From Planococcus halotolerans (lineage in GTDB: Bacteria > Bacillota > Bacilli > Bacillales_A > Planococcaceae), in assembly GCF_003289955.1 (NCBI RefSeq), contig NZ_QLZR01000007.1, positions 1 to 64,000 of the forward strand: DNA of 64,000 nucleotides. The letters are read 5' to 3'. Each line of letters opens with the position of its first letter. Within the stretch, counting starts at the first letter, position 1. A program made the position numbers and the translations under genes. Of this stretch, positions 28,119-36,381 are shown piece after piece. The notes under the pieces were generated by a model. The model had not been told where the DNA came from. It saw nothing but the letters and a program-made list of their open reading frames with translations, and searched no databases.

Positions 28119-28481
28119 TCAGCAGCTTTCAGGTGTTCCCGCTTTTTTAGCAGTACGGAAAGAAGTGCCGCATCCGCATGAAGCAATGGCATTAGGGTTT
28201 TCTATAGTGAAGCCCCCGCCCATCAGCGATTGTTTATAATCGACTACTGTGCCTTTAAGAATCGGTGCATCGTCTTTCGCAACCAGGATTGGAATCCCGA
28301 ACTGTTCATAGAGGTCATCTTCTGCACCTTGCTCTTTTTCAAATCCCATGCCGTACGTCAAACCGCTGCAGCCTCCGCCTTTTACGGCTACACGCAGGAA
28401 AGAATCTTCCTCTTCATTATGTCGCATCATTTCTTTTACCTGAAAAGAAGCGGCTTCTGTAATTTCAACTACCTGTTCCAT
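28119..28481 (-). CDS. yutM: A-type Fe-S carrier (IscA/HesB family, YutM)
   Basis: A 120-residue A-type carrier that delivers Fe-S clusters to apoproteins. The three cluster cysteines are C38 (GGGCSG), C102 and C104 (SCGCG). An extra C-terminal cysteine ends the protein. It lies downstream of the NfuA-like yutI on the same strand with a terminator between them. With suf at 45881-51058 it completes the Fe-S assembly set of the window. Confidence 0.92.
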   Translation of the reverse strand: MEQVVEITEAASFQVKEMMRHNEEEDSFLRVAVKGGGCSGLTYGMGFEKEQGAEDDLYEQFGIPILVAKDDAPILKGTVVDYKQSLMGGGFTIENPNAIASCGCGTSFRTAKKAGTPESC

Positions 28482-28570
28482 TACCTGTCACCCTTTCCTT
28501 TCGAATATCATATCAATAAATCCTGGCTCAGTTCAAGAAAGCTGACTTTCTTGAACTGCTATATAAACAG

Positions 28571-28596
28571 AAAAAGGGACCTGCAACAGGTCCCTT
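28571..28596 (-). terminator. Terminator after yutI
   Basis: Stem AAGGGACCTG/CAGGTCCCTT with a TTG-type loop, followed on the minus strand by TTTCTG. Confidence 0.85.
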
Positions 28597-28600
28597 GGCT

Positions 28601-28837
28601 TTAAAATACTTGTTCTACTTCAACTATGCCAGGAACTTCCTCCGTTAATGCGCGTTCAATTCCAGCTTTCAATGTAATTGTCGAACTCGGGCAGCTTCCG
28701 CATGCTCCAAGCAGACGAAGTTTCACGATGCCATCTTCTATGTCGACGAGTTCACAGTCTCCTCCGTCACGTAAAAGGAATGGACGTAATTTATCTAAGA
28801 CTTCCATTACTTGATCTTCCAGCAAAGCTTCAGTCAT
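28601..28837 (-). CDS. yutI: NfuA-like Fe-S scaffold (NifU C-terminal domain, YutI)
   Basis: A 78-residue protein consisting only of the NifU C-terminal domain. The cluster-binding CxxC is C46-x-x-C49 in [10 protein letters not shown]. Homologues bind a 4Fe-4S cluster at the dimer interface and pass it to client enzymes. Ribosome site AAAGGAG lies well spaced before ATG. Single transcript between two terminators or promoters, divergent from yuzD. Confidence 0.93.
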   Translation of the reverse strand: MTEALLEDQVMEVLDKLRPFLLRDGGDCELVDIEDGIVKLRLLGACGSCPSSTITLKAGIERALTEEVPGIVEVEQVF

Positions 28838-28920
28838 TTATATCGACTCCTTTCATTATAATCATTATAATGTGATTAGAGAGAAAAAGCCACTATTGAA
28901 TTTCCAGGAGGTCCAAATTT

Positions 28921-29244
28921 ATGACGAAAAATATAGCCATCGAAGTTTACGGAGCAGAAGTAATCTGCGCCAGTTGTGTAAATGCTCCTTCCTCGATCGA
29001 TACATTCGAGTGGCTGCAGGCTGCCATACCAAGAAAATATAAAGATCAGCCATTTTCAATTACTTATATCGATATTGAGAAAGAACCGGAAAACGATCGC
29101 CAAAAAGATTATATTCAGCGTATACAAAATGATGAATTTTTTTATCCTTTAATCCTTGTTGAAGACGAAGTCGCAGCAGAAGGGTATGTTCAATTAAAAC
29201 CGATCTATAAAGAACTTGAAAGGCACGGTTTTAAGGCAGAATAA
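28921..29244 (+). CDS. yuzD: YuzD family thioredoxin-fold protein
   Basis: A 107-residue DUF1462/YuzD protein with a thioredoxin-like N-terminus: beta strand NIAIEVYGAEV, then C16-x-x-C19 (ICASCVNAPSS). The cysteines could act in redox or metal chemistry; no activity is established. CCAGGAGG lies upstream. Divergent from yutI, as in B. subtilis. It marks the last gene of the conserved block before the polysaccharide operon. Confidence 0.9.
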   Translation: MTKNIAIEVYGAEVICASCVNAPSSIDTFEWLQAAIPRKYKDQPFSITYIDIEKEPENDRQKDYIQRIQNDEFFYPLILVEDEVAAEGYVQLKPIYKELERHGFKAE

Positions 29245-29280
29245 AAGAGCAAAAAGGGATATGTCCCTTTTTGCTCTTTT
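29243..29280. terminator. Bidirectional terminator (yuzD / polysaccharide operon)
   Basis: Long perfect stem AAAAGAGCAAAAAGGGA paired with its complement ending GCTCTTTT. It ends yuzD and the six-gene minus-strand operon. Confidence 0.93.
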
Positions 29281-29285
29281 TGAAT

Positions 29286-30203
29286 TTATTGGAAATTATG
29301 CCGTTCGCTCCTCATTATTTGAAAATGAATGAAGTCGAAAAAGTGCAGCTTCTCTGCCCCTTCTTCCTCTGCCAACGATTGAGCCCGCAAGAATGCTGCT
29401 TCTGCAAATTCACCCTGTCCAATTCGCTTGAAATACTGCCATAAATAATAATAAACAGCAAGAGACTCATAATCGACAGCAGGTTTCCCAGTCTTCCGAA
29501 TGTAACGGCCATAAACTTTTTGTTGAGTGGTCCATATCTCAATTAACCAGTTTTCGAACGGAGTTGTCTGTATGCCTTGATCTAAGCGATTAATGGCAAT
29601 CAAAAACTGATCGATCATATGAACTTCCTTACTTTCGATAAATTGCTTTTTATAGAAATCATAGTATTCAGGTGAAAAAAGCTGTTCTTTCCCGGTCTCC
29701 AGCATTTCGAACGACTGTCTGTGAACACTCAACTCGGCAATCAAGTAACTAAGTGTCAGACGGTTCCCTACAAGTTTATAGGACCAATCGTAATAATCGG
29801 TGACAATTCCTTGCCGATGCTGAAGGCCTTCTATGGCGGAGAGTATTTGATCGGAGATTTTCTGGTACACGGGTTCGCTGAAACTAACTGCAGCATTTCT
29901 CAAAACAGCTGCAATTCTCACATCATCAATCATTGCATTAACGTTCGCTTTTTTATACAAACGCCAAGGAATAAAAAAATGTCCTTCCTTTTCAATCAGA
30001 AAATGATCTTTTAATATGGTAACTTGCTTCTTAAAGTTTTCTTCATCACTCACTTGTAGTAAGTATTGCATATACAGTCCGATACTTTCTGATAAACACT
30101 CGGATGACCAGTCTTTCGGATAGGCATGGATGGTACCTTCGTCATTTATATAGTGGGCATTAACTGTTTCTAGAACCGTTTCTTCTTGTCTGTTCGGCAT
30201 CAT
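29286..30203 (-). CDS. GH8-like (YdaJ-type) protein without signal peptide
   Basis: A 305-residue all-helical protein resembling glycosyl hydrolase family 8 and B. subtilis YdaJ. The motif LSESIGLYMQYL keeps the SE that includes the GH8 acid, and NAMIDDVRIAAVL matches the DLDIA-type helix. It is a paralogue of the lipoprotein at 32834 but starts without a signal sequence (MMPNRQEE), so it should stay in the cytosol unless the gene has lost its 5' end. Last gene of the operon, 63 bases after the second YdaK-like gene. Activity is unproven. Confidence 0.75.
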   Translation of the reverse strand: MMPNRQEETVLETVNAHYINDEGTIHAYPKDWSSECLSESIGLYMQYLLQVSDEENFKKQVTILKDHFLIEKEGHFFIPWRLYKKANVNAMIDDVRIAAVLRNAAVSFSEPVYQKISDQILSAIEGLQHRQGIVTDYYDWSYKLVGNRLTLSYLIAELSVHRQSFEMLETGKEQLFSPEYYDFYKKQFIESKEVHMIDQFLIAINRLDQGIQTTPFENWLIEIWTTQQKVYGRYIRKTGKPAVDYESLAVYYYLWQYFKRIGQGEFAEAAFLRAQSLAEEEGAEKLHFFDFIHFQIMRSERHNFQ

Positions 30204-30266
30204 GTATCCCCCAATCGATTAAATCAGGTTTATTTAATAATGTAGACAAGAACTCCCCTAACAGAC

Positions 30267-30977
30267 TCAACTAAGTAAACTGTCCATTTCGCAAACTTTT
30301 GTAATGATTGTCTTTTTGATTTCGTAGCCAGCAGACTGATTTTTTTGGTCTATTGCTTTATCCAGATGTTTTAATAAGGAGTGTATAGATTCCTGTTCAG
30401 TTTCTTTAACTAGTAAATAGACTGTCCCGTGCTTACTCGTCACCAAATCACGCTCCTTGGCGATGGAACCCAGTACCGCTTGTTCCATTCTCCCTCTTTC
30501 TGCCAGGCTATTGATTGCTGGTACGACTTCCATAAGCCAGATACGCTCTTTTCGGCTACTCATTCTTAACAGCCAAAACGCCTGTTCAATAAATTCCTGC
30601 AAGCTCAGTACTTTTATTTCTCCATCACTTTGCAACAATTCCTGACGCTGTACTTTTAGACGGTTCATATCTTCCAACAGCTGCTGGATATAGTCTGCAA
30701 TCGACCATATTGATAATTGGAAAATTAAAAATAAGAAATAAGTAACGAACGTCTCAAGCAGATTGTCCAGTTCCTGTAAAGCAAATACCATTAAAACAAG
30801 CAAAGCGCCAAACATAAATATCGGTATTTTCCTGCTGGTAAGAAACAGAAGGATTGGAACTGAAGCAATAGCCACGATCAATGCCTGGGTGGCAAACGGC
30901 CATGGCAAATAAAACAATGCTGCCCCAGCCATGAGAGCAGGAATCATATAGAGTGGTACTAATTTAAATTTATTCAT
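30267..30977 (-). CDS. Membrane protein with degenerate GGDEF-like domain, copy 2 (YdaK-like)
   Basis: A 236-residue protein: four to five helices in the first 100 residues, then a soluble domain that aligns with GGDEF domains. Where active cyclases read GGDEF, this has HGTVY (in SKHGTVYLLV); the I-site register is KERD rather than RxxD. It therefore should not make c-di-GMP but may bind it or another ligand. It is paralogous to the gene at 35043. A 154-base gap with AT-rich sequence separates it from the DUF2334 gene, so it may have its own promoter. Confidence 0.65.
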   Translation of the reverse strand: MNKFKLVPLYMIPALMAGAALFYLPWPFATQALIVAIASVPILLFLTSRKIPIFMFGALLVLMVFALQELDNLLETFVTYFLFLIFQLSIWSIADYIQQLLEDMNRLKVQRQELLQSDGEIKVLSLQEFIEQAFWLLRMSSRKERIWLMEVVPAINSLAERGRMEQAVLGSIAKERDLVTSKHGTVYLLVKETEQESIHSLLKHLDKAIDQKNQSAGYEIKKTIITKVCEMDSLLS

Positions 30978-31131
30978 TAAACTCTCTTCCTTACTCGATA
31001 GTCAGCACGAATTGTAAAATGACTTCTAAATTCGTCACCAAAATCATCTTACCTTAGCAAAGCAGAAAAAACTATGGTTCACTGAAATTCACTGTTGCTT
31101 TTTTGATGATTTAGTAAGTTTAACCGATTTA

Positions 31132-32817
31132 TCACTTCAACCAAAAATCCTTTTCAGTTTTCCGTCCACGAATTTTCGGTAAAATTGAAGCGAGGGCAAT
31201 AATGATGAAGATTACGATTGGTACAGCTACCCACCAGTAATTCTTCATCGTTTCTGACATACGCATATTAATCGGACGAGATACATCAATCTCTCCTGCT
31301 GCTGTTTCTACTACAATGCCATTCACTTCGGTTTTATGATCCCTCTCTTTCAAATCAACCCACTCATATTGGTCAAACTTCTGCATTTTCTCCATAACTT
31401 TCTCGAAGGTCTCAATACCAAGATACGGATGGTAAAAAAAAGACAGATAGCTGTCGCTGAATTGCTCGACATAATCTGCTTCTTCAATCAATTCCTCGAC
31501 AGCATTTGGATTTTCTGGGTTAATGTAACCCAATGTTTCCGGAATCACTTTCATTCCATGAAGACCCGCCGGTTCTGATTCATAGACAGGACTGTATGTC
31601 CCATTATATGTGCGATCGGATATTTGGATTTGACCGACATATGTTGTAAAATACATTGACAATTCTTTATACCCCGTTTGTGACATCGAATAATGGGGCG
31701 CTTCAAAAGCAATTGGATATAGCCCCTCTGCTGTCATTTCTTTGACCCCGTTAACAATTGAGCTATAAATATAATCCTGCTCATATGACACTCCAACATT
31801 TCGAACGAAGTCCCGGTATTCTTCATCAGAAGCGAAATCTTCGCGTAATTTCACTTTAGCATCATGAGATTGATAAATCGGGCGGTCATTATCAACGTCC
31901 CAATATTCAAAGCCTTCCCCGGTTTCATCTTTGCGGTATTGATGAAGATAGCCGTGCTGAATAAGACTAGCTCCATTTTCCTGCATTTCCTTCAATACAT
32001 CCACCAGTTCCATTGCTTGCGATAAATGGATCCTATCGCCGGTTTCTGGATTCGTATAAACCGGGATAACGGTCACCGCATATGGTATATCCCGCTCCGC
32101 CAAATAGTCCCCTACTTGCTTGAGGAGTTTCGGATCGCTCCGCGGATGGATGTCTTCCAGACGGATCAGTTTTTGGGGTGGGAATTTGTCCGCCTCAAAA
32201 AAATCGAAAAGAGATTCTCCTACTGCATCGCTTAGCCTTCCCGTAATCGAGTTTGCAGCAACATAGTAAACATCCCCATTTTTAAAAATGAGAGGATAAT
32301 CACCGTCTGATGCTACGCCTTCGTATAGAACTTCCATAGTGTCAACACTATTCACCAGCATCATATCTTTTTCTTCTTTTAATTGGATCATTATTCCATC
32401 TCCACTAACCGCTTCGATTTTTCGATAATCCCTGATACTTAGGTTCTGCGCGTCCTTAAAATACTCAAAAAAGTTTCCTATGAACATTTTTTTGATATCT
32501 TCATACTGATCTACGATAAATAATTCTTCCTCTGTCAAACTCCTTTTCGCCAGACCAAAATAAATCACATGTGTGTAATCGCCTTTATCATATTCGGCCG
32601 CAGCTTCTTCAATTGACTGAATTGTAATTTTCGAACTGAAATGGCCGACCAACAAATCCAATATCGTCAATTCCTCTTTTTGGGTTTGCTCTTCCGCATG
32701 ATACAGAATCAATACTTTCGGTTCACTGCTTGACATTTCCTCATCTGCTGCAGCATTTTGCCAAGGAATGAGAGCGAGGAAGACACCTAATAACACGAAA
32801 GGTAAAATTTTTCTCAT
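31132..32817 (-). CDS. DUF2334 polysaccharide-deacetylase-like membrane protein (YdaL-type)
   Basis: A 561-residue protein. An N-terminal signal peptide (MRKILPFVLLGVFLALI) precedes an extracellular domain; residues about 235-470 form a DUF2334/NodB-like barrel with RLEDIHP, HGYLHQY and FEAPHYSM, which place an Asp and two His for metal. One transmembrane helix near 530-552 anchors the C-terminus with a basic tail inside. It probably modifies the nascent polysaccharide on the cell surface. Start ATG 32817 follows AAAGGGG; the earlier in-frame ATG overlaps the preceding gene. Confidence 0.82.
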   Translation of the reverse strand: MRKILPFVLLGVFLALIPWQNAAADEEMSSSEPKVLILYHAEEQTQKEELTILDLLVGHFSSKITIQSIEEAAAEYDKGDYTHVIYFGLAKRSLTEEELFIVDQYEDIKKMFIGNFFEYFKDAQNLSIRDYRKIEAVSGDGIMIQLKEEKDMMLVNSVDTMEVLYEGVASDGDYPLIFKNGDVYYVAANSITGRLSDAVGESLFDFFEADKFPPQKLIRLEDIHPRSDPKLLKQVGDYLAERDIPYAVTVIPVYTNPETGDRIHLSQAMELVDVLKEMQENGASLIQHGYLHQYRKDETGEGFEYWDVDNDRPIYQSHDAKVKLREDFASDEEYRDFVRNVGVSYEQDYIYSSIVNGVKEMTAEGLYPIAFEAPHYSMSQTGYKELSMYFTTYVGQIQISDRTYNGTYSPVYESEPAGLHGMKVIPETLGYINPENPNAVEELIEEADYVEQFSDSYLSFFYHPYLGIETFEKVMEKMQKFDQYEWVDLKERDHKTEVNGIVVETAAGEIDVSRPINMRMSETMKNYWWVAVPIVIFIIIALASILPKIRGRKTEKDFWLK

Positions 32818-32833
32818 CGAAAAAGCCCCTTTC

Positions 32834-33817
32834 TTACTTAGTGTCATCTTCCATCATGAGATGATAATGGATAAAATCGAAGAAATGTGTTTCTGCTGTT
32901 CCATTCGTTTCTATAATTGCCGTCGCACGCTCTTTCACTTCCTCTGCTTTTTCATCTTCCCCAATGACCAAAAAATATTCATTCATATAAAAATACATTG
33001 CAAGTGATTCGTACATGACCCTCGGTTCATGGGTTTCCCGGTCATATCTGCCGAACAGCCTGCCTTCTTCTTCCCACTCAGTAATCAGCCATTCTTCAAA
33101 TAATCCTGAAGAAAGTCCTATTCGCTCCTTGTTGATTGCTATCAGCAGTTGATCAATCATATGGACAACTTCATTTTTCACATAGACTTCTTCCAAAACA
33201 TCGAAATACTCTGGAAAGAAAACAGCATCTGCGTCTACATTCTCAAGCAAGCGATCTGCATTCAAATTCTCTGGAACATCTGATATCAAATAGCTTAAAG
33301 TAACGCGCTGGGCAGGAGACTCGATTTCCCAGTCGTAATAATCCACCGTATAATTATTGTTCGTCTGAATACGGGAAATCGTTCCGATTATTTTATCTGC
33401 AGTTTTGGAATATTCAGGTTGGTCAAACAATTTATCGGCTTCCCTCAACGCTGCAGCAATTCGGATATCATCAATCAATGCATTTACTGTTGCATCTTCA
33501 AAAATTAGCCAATTGACGAAAAGATTTTCTTCTCCTTCTTCAGTTATAAATTCGTTTAAAAGGTTGTCGTACTGCTCAGCAAATTTTTCTTCGTCTTCCA
33601 TCAACACTAAATACTCCATATACAAACCGATACTTTCAGACAAATACTGAGAATCCTTAGCATTAGGATAGGCGTGAATATACTTTTCTTCATTAAAATA
33701 ACTTTCAGCAAAATCTTGTGGAACCACTTTTTTTTCAGGCGCCGACACGCTGCCGCTATTATCACAAGCACTAAGTGCCAATATGAGTAAGGTGAACGGC
33801 AAAAACAATCTCCTCAT
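32834..33817 (-). CDS. GH8-like lipoprotein (YdaJ-type)
   Basis: A 327-residue lipoprotein with lipobox LALSAC (cysteine 18). The mature part is an all-helical GH8-like fold: LSESIGLYMEYLV retains the SE of the catalytic acid and NALIDDIRIAAAL the following conserved helix. It may trim or process exopolysaccharide outside the cell. It overlaps the glycosyltransferase by four bases, so the two are co-translated. Paralogue of the shorter gene at 29286, with closely parallel sequence through the C-terminal HFFDFIH motif. Confidence 0.8.
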   Translation of the reverse strand: MRRLFLPFTLLILALSACDNSGSVSAPEKKVVPQDFAESYFNEEKYIHAYPNAKDSQYLSESIGLYMEYLVLMEDEEKFAEQYDNLLNEFITEEGEENLFVNWLIFEDATVNALIDDIRIAAALREADKLFDQPEYSKTADKIIGTISRIQTNNNYTVDYYDWEIESPAQRVTLSYLISDVPENLNADRLLENVDADAVFFPEYFDVLEEVYVKNEVVHMIDQLLIAINKERIGLSSGLFEEWLITEWEEEGRLFGRYDRETHEPRVMYESLAMYFYMNEYFLVIGEDEKAEEVKERATAIIETNGTAETHFFDFIHYHLMMEDDTK

Positions 33818-35046
33818 GAATGCACTCTCCCCTTGAAACGCTGCGTCTTATCCCAAGCAATCGTTTTATTGCGCAATTTACTCCAAGTATATTTCGTCAG
33901 GCTCAGAGCCAACAAGAGGATGAATATTTGAGCATACGTAAAGTACATAATCAACACATACAGTACATTCGCAGGTGAAACGTTCCGATCAATTACAATC
34001 GCACTTAGAAGCTGAGCAGTATAGACAATATATGTCATAAACCAAAGTATCATGAGCGGGGCAGTAATGATTGGCATATCCACTCCTGAAATGCTCAAGA
34101 TAAAAAATAAATCTGAAATCAGAAGCATCAGCACAAATATAAAATATGTTAAGAGATGCTGCATACTTAGGATGAATGTTCTGCCGCGCCAATGCGACCA
34201 GTCTTTAAGGGATTTCTCCAGCAAATATAAATTTCCTGTTAGCCATCTTGTCCGCTGTTTGATAAACGCTTTTAGCGTTTCCGGTTCTTGTTCCCATGTA
34301 CGTGAAGTTGGAACTACAGGCAGCTTATAGCCCGCAGCAGTCAGGCGAACGGTCAATTCTGCGTCTTCAGCCAGTGCAAAGACATCATAACCACCGAGTT
34401 CCTCGATGACGGAACGGCGCAACAACATATTTGTCCCCGCAAGAGATCCTAGTCCGAAAAGTGCCCAGCGTCCACATTGCATCAATAATTGAAACACCTG
34501 GAATTCCAATGCGATCATCCGGGTTAAAACATTTTTATCGACATTTTTAGTTTTAACATAGCCGACTGCCCCGGCTGCATTCTGTACGATCTCTGCTGCC
34601 TGAACCAATTTCTCAAGAGCTCTCGGTTCAGGTTCATTATCAGCATCGTAGACAACAAAATAATCCGAATCCGTAATGCTCAGCCCATAATTTAAAACAC
34701 GGGATTTGCCTTTGGGATTTCCCTGTGGAACTGGAATATAATGAATCCTGGAAAAAACTTCTGCAAACTCCTGGACAATATTGGCGGTTCCGTCTTTTGA
34801 ACTGTCATCTAAAACATAAATATCAAGTTGCCCCTCATACTTCAATCTGGCCATAGCACGTAATGTATTTTCAATAACAATTTCTTCATTATGAGCAGGA
34901 ATCAGCAATGCTACGCTCGGATAATGGCTGATTTTTGGCGGGTTCTGAAACCTGAGGCGATACCAGACACCGCTTATTGTCACCGCTGAATAGAATAACA
35001 GCAGAATCCAAAACAAAACGACAGTGGCAGTAATGAGTATATTCAT
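33814..35046 (-). CDS. Processive family 2 glycosyltransferase (YdaM/PgaC-like)
   Basis: A 410-residue membrane GT2. One N-terminal helix, a cytosolic catalytic domain with PAHNEE, DDSSKDGT, DADNEP (DxD metal site), LAEDAEL (base) and QRTRW (QxxRW), then three to four C-terminal helices forming the channel. This is the architecture of polysaccharide synthases such as PgaC and B. subtilis YdaM. Overlaps its neighbours on both sides by four bases. The sugar donor is unknown. Confidence 0.88.
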   Translation of the reverse strand: MNILITATVVLFWILLLFYSAVTISGVWYRLRFQNPPKISHYPSVALLIPAHNEEIVIENTLRAMARLKYEGQLDIYVLDDSSKDGTANIVQEFAEVFSRIHYIPVPQGNPKGKSRVLNYGLSITDSDYFVVYDADNEPEPRALEKLVQAAEIVQNAAGAVGYVKTKNVDKNVLTRMIALEFQVFQLLMQCGRWALFGLGSLAGTNMLLRRSVIEELGGYDVFALAEDAELTVRLTAAGYKLPVVPTSRTWEQEPETLKAFIKQRTRWLTGNLYLLEKSLKDWSHWRGRTFILSMQHLLTYFIFVLMLLISDLFFILSISGVDMPIITAPLMILWFMTYIVYTAQLLSAIVIDRNVSPANVLYVLIMYFTYAQIFILLLALSLTKYTWSKLRNKTIAWDKTQRFKGRVHS

Positions 35047-35804
35047 ATAGCCTTACCCAAGGCACGCGACAATTCATTCAGATTTGACACCTGCTCCTTT
35101 CTCACAGTATATGGTGAATCAAGCAGGTTCAATTCCTGTTTCACTTTATCGCGGTATTGCTCGAGCATCAGGCGAACTCCATCTTCATCGATATCTTTCA
35201 ATAGAAGATATATCGAGTGCCTTGTCGAAGTTGCAAGGTCAAACTTTGGGCGTATTGTAGAAAGTGTTGCGCGCTCGAGTGATTCCTTAATATTCTGCTC
35301 TGTTCGTTTGTTTTTCGAATTAATCATTATTTCTACGAACCAGGCTTCTTCCTGGCGCCGTTCAGTCGTCTTCAGTACCCATTGTGCTTGCTCCGAGAAT
35401 TCATTCTCTGTCAGAATATCAGTTTCACCGTGATACTTCTGAAGCAATTGCACTTGCCGGCTCAGTTCACTAGCTTCATAGCCGATCTGCTTAATCTGGT
35501 TCAGCAAGAGCCAGAAGGATAGTATGAATCCGGTAAACAACAAATGACTATATACATACATCAGTTCCAAATCGGGGCGCTGTGTGAAGAAAAAAGCATA
35601 AATGGTCAAAAACGCACCATAACTCAAAATGATACTGATACCGTATAAAAATACATATCGTTCATGGATTATTGTCATAAATAGGATTGAAATTCCTGCC
35701 ACAATCAACACTTCTGTAGAAAAAGGCAGAACCCGTGAAAATAAAGCCCAACCAAATCCAAGGACCAACAGAATCAAAATGCCGAGCTTCAAATTATTCT
35801 TCAT
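35043..35804 (-). CDS. Membrane protein with degenerate GGDEF-like domain, copy 1 (YdaK-like)
   Basis: A 253-residue protein with four N-terminal helices, a short coiled segment (ASELSRQVQLLQKYHGE) and a GGDEF-like domain. The active-site motif is replaced by RHSIY (in STRHSIYLLL) and the inhibitory site by RPKFD, one residue longer than RxxD. Predicted to be a catalytically dead c-di-GMP receptor, as shown for YdaK in B. subtilis, which would control the synthase encoded next. First gene of the operon; start ATG 35804 after GGGGTG. Confidence 0.7.
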   Translation of the reverse strand: MKNNLKLGILILLVLGFGWALFSRVLPFSTEVLIVAGISILFMTIIHERYVFLYGISIILSYGAFLTIYAFFFTQRPDLELMYVYSHLLFTGFILSFWLLLNQIKQIGYEASELSRQVQLLQKYHGETDILTENEFSEQAQWVLKTTERRQEEAWFVEIMINSKNKRTEQNIKESLERATLSTIRPKFDLATSTRHSIYLLLKDIDEDGVRLMLEQYRDKVKQELNLLDSPYTVRKEQVSNLNELSRALGKAI

Positions 35805-36292
35805 CCTTAACACCCCACTGTATAGGTAAAAACACCTTATATTTATTACAATTTTCTAAAAACTTAAATATCATAAACACATACTACTACAATAAATATC
35901 AAAAAACTAGCATAAAATTGTTAAAATTAATAATTAACTGTTTATTTAACAAGCTTTTTAAGATTAATTCTACTTTACTCTTACGTTTTAAAAATGGTAT
36001 TTTCATTTTAATGAAGTCAAGAAAGCCTTATACAGAGGTAATGAAAGCGGATACAATAAGTGGCATTATTGCCCTGTTTTTCGGGGACAATCGAGTAATC
36101 ATTGATACTACAAAAGAAACAACCAATGGCCGGTGCGGCAGTAAACTCAAAATTTCCTACGATGGCAATACTCATTTTGGATACCATGACATAAGAAAAA
36201 TCGCCGCCCGGCTGTGTTCGGTTTATTGATATGCTAAAAAACAATGTAGGGCTGACGGTTCAAGTATCAATCTGTATAAAAAGCAAAAATAA
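35805..36292. other. AT-rich promoter region and a doubtful 72-codon frame
   Basis: Upstream of the polysaccharide operon, 35830-36000 is very AT-rich with several possible -10/-35 pairs for the minus strand and no clear favourite. On the plus strand 36013-36229 stays open for 72 codons, but its ATG has no ribosome site and the product matches no family I know. It may be a gene remnant or chance. No c-di-GMP riboswitch core was recognised on either strand. Confidence 0.4.
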
Positions 36293-36327
36293 AAGGCAAG
36301 GCTGACTCATTCGAGTCTCCTTGCCTT
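36293..36327. terminator. Terminator downstream of yutJ
   Basis: Hairpin AAGGCAAGG...CCTTGCCTT with inner GACTC/GAGTC, tail TTTTATTTTT on the minus strand and TCTTTTC on the plus strand. Confidence 0.85.
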
Positions 36328-36381
36328 CTTTTCAATTGGTGAGCGGTAAGTACAGTTGCGCTTTTTGTTCTGAATCTGCCA

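Noticed and set aside
36013-36229. 72-codon plus-strand frame upstream of yutJ
   Set aside because: No ribosome site, no family match and no promoter; kept only as a note in the gap entry.
35805-36292. c-di-GMP riboswitch before the polysaccharide operon
   Set aside because: Searched by eye for the GEMM core on the minus strand; a CAGGGCAA stretch occurs but the rest of the aptamer does not.
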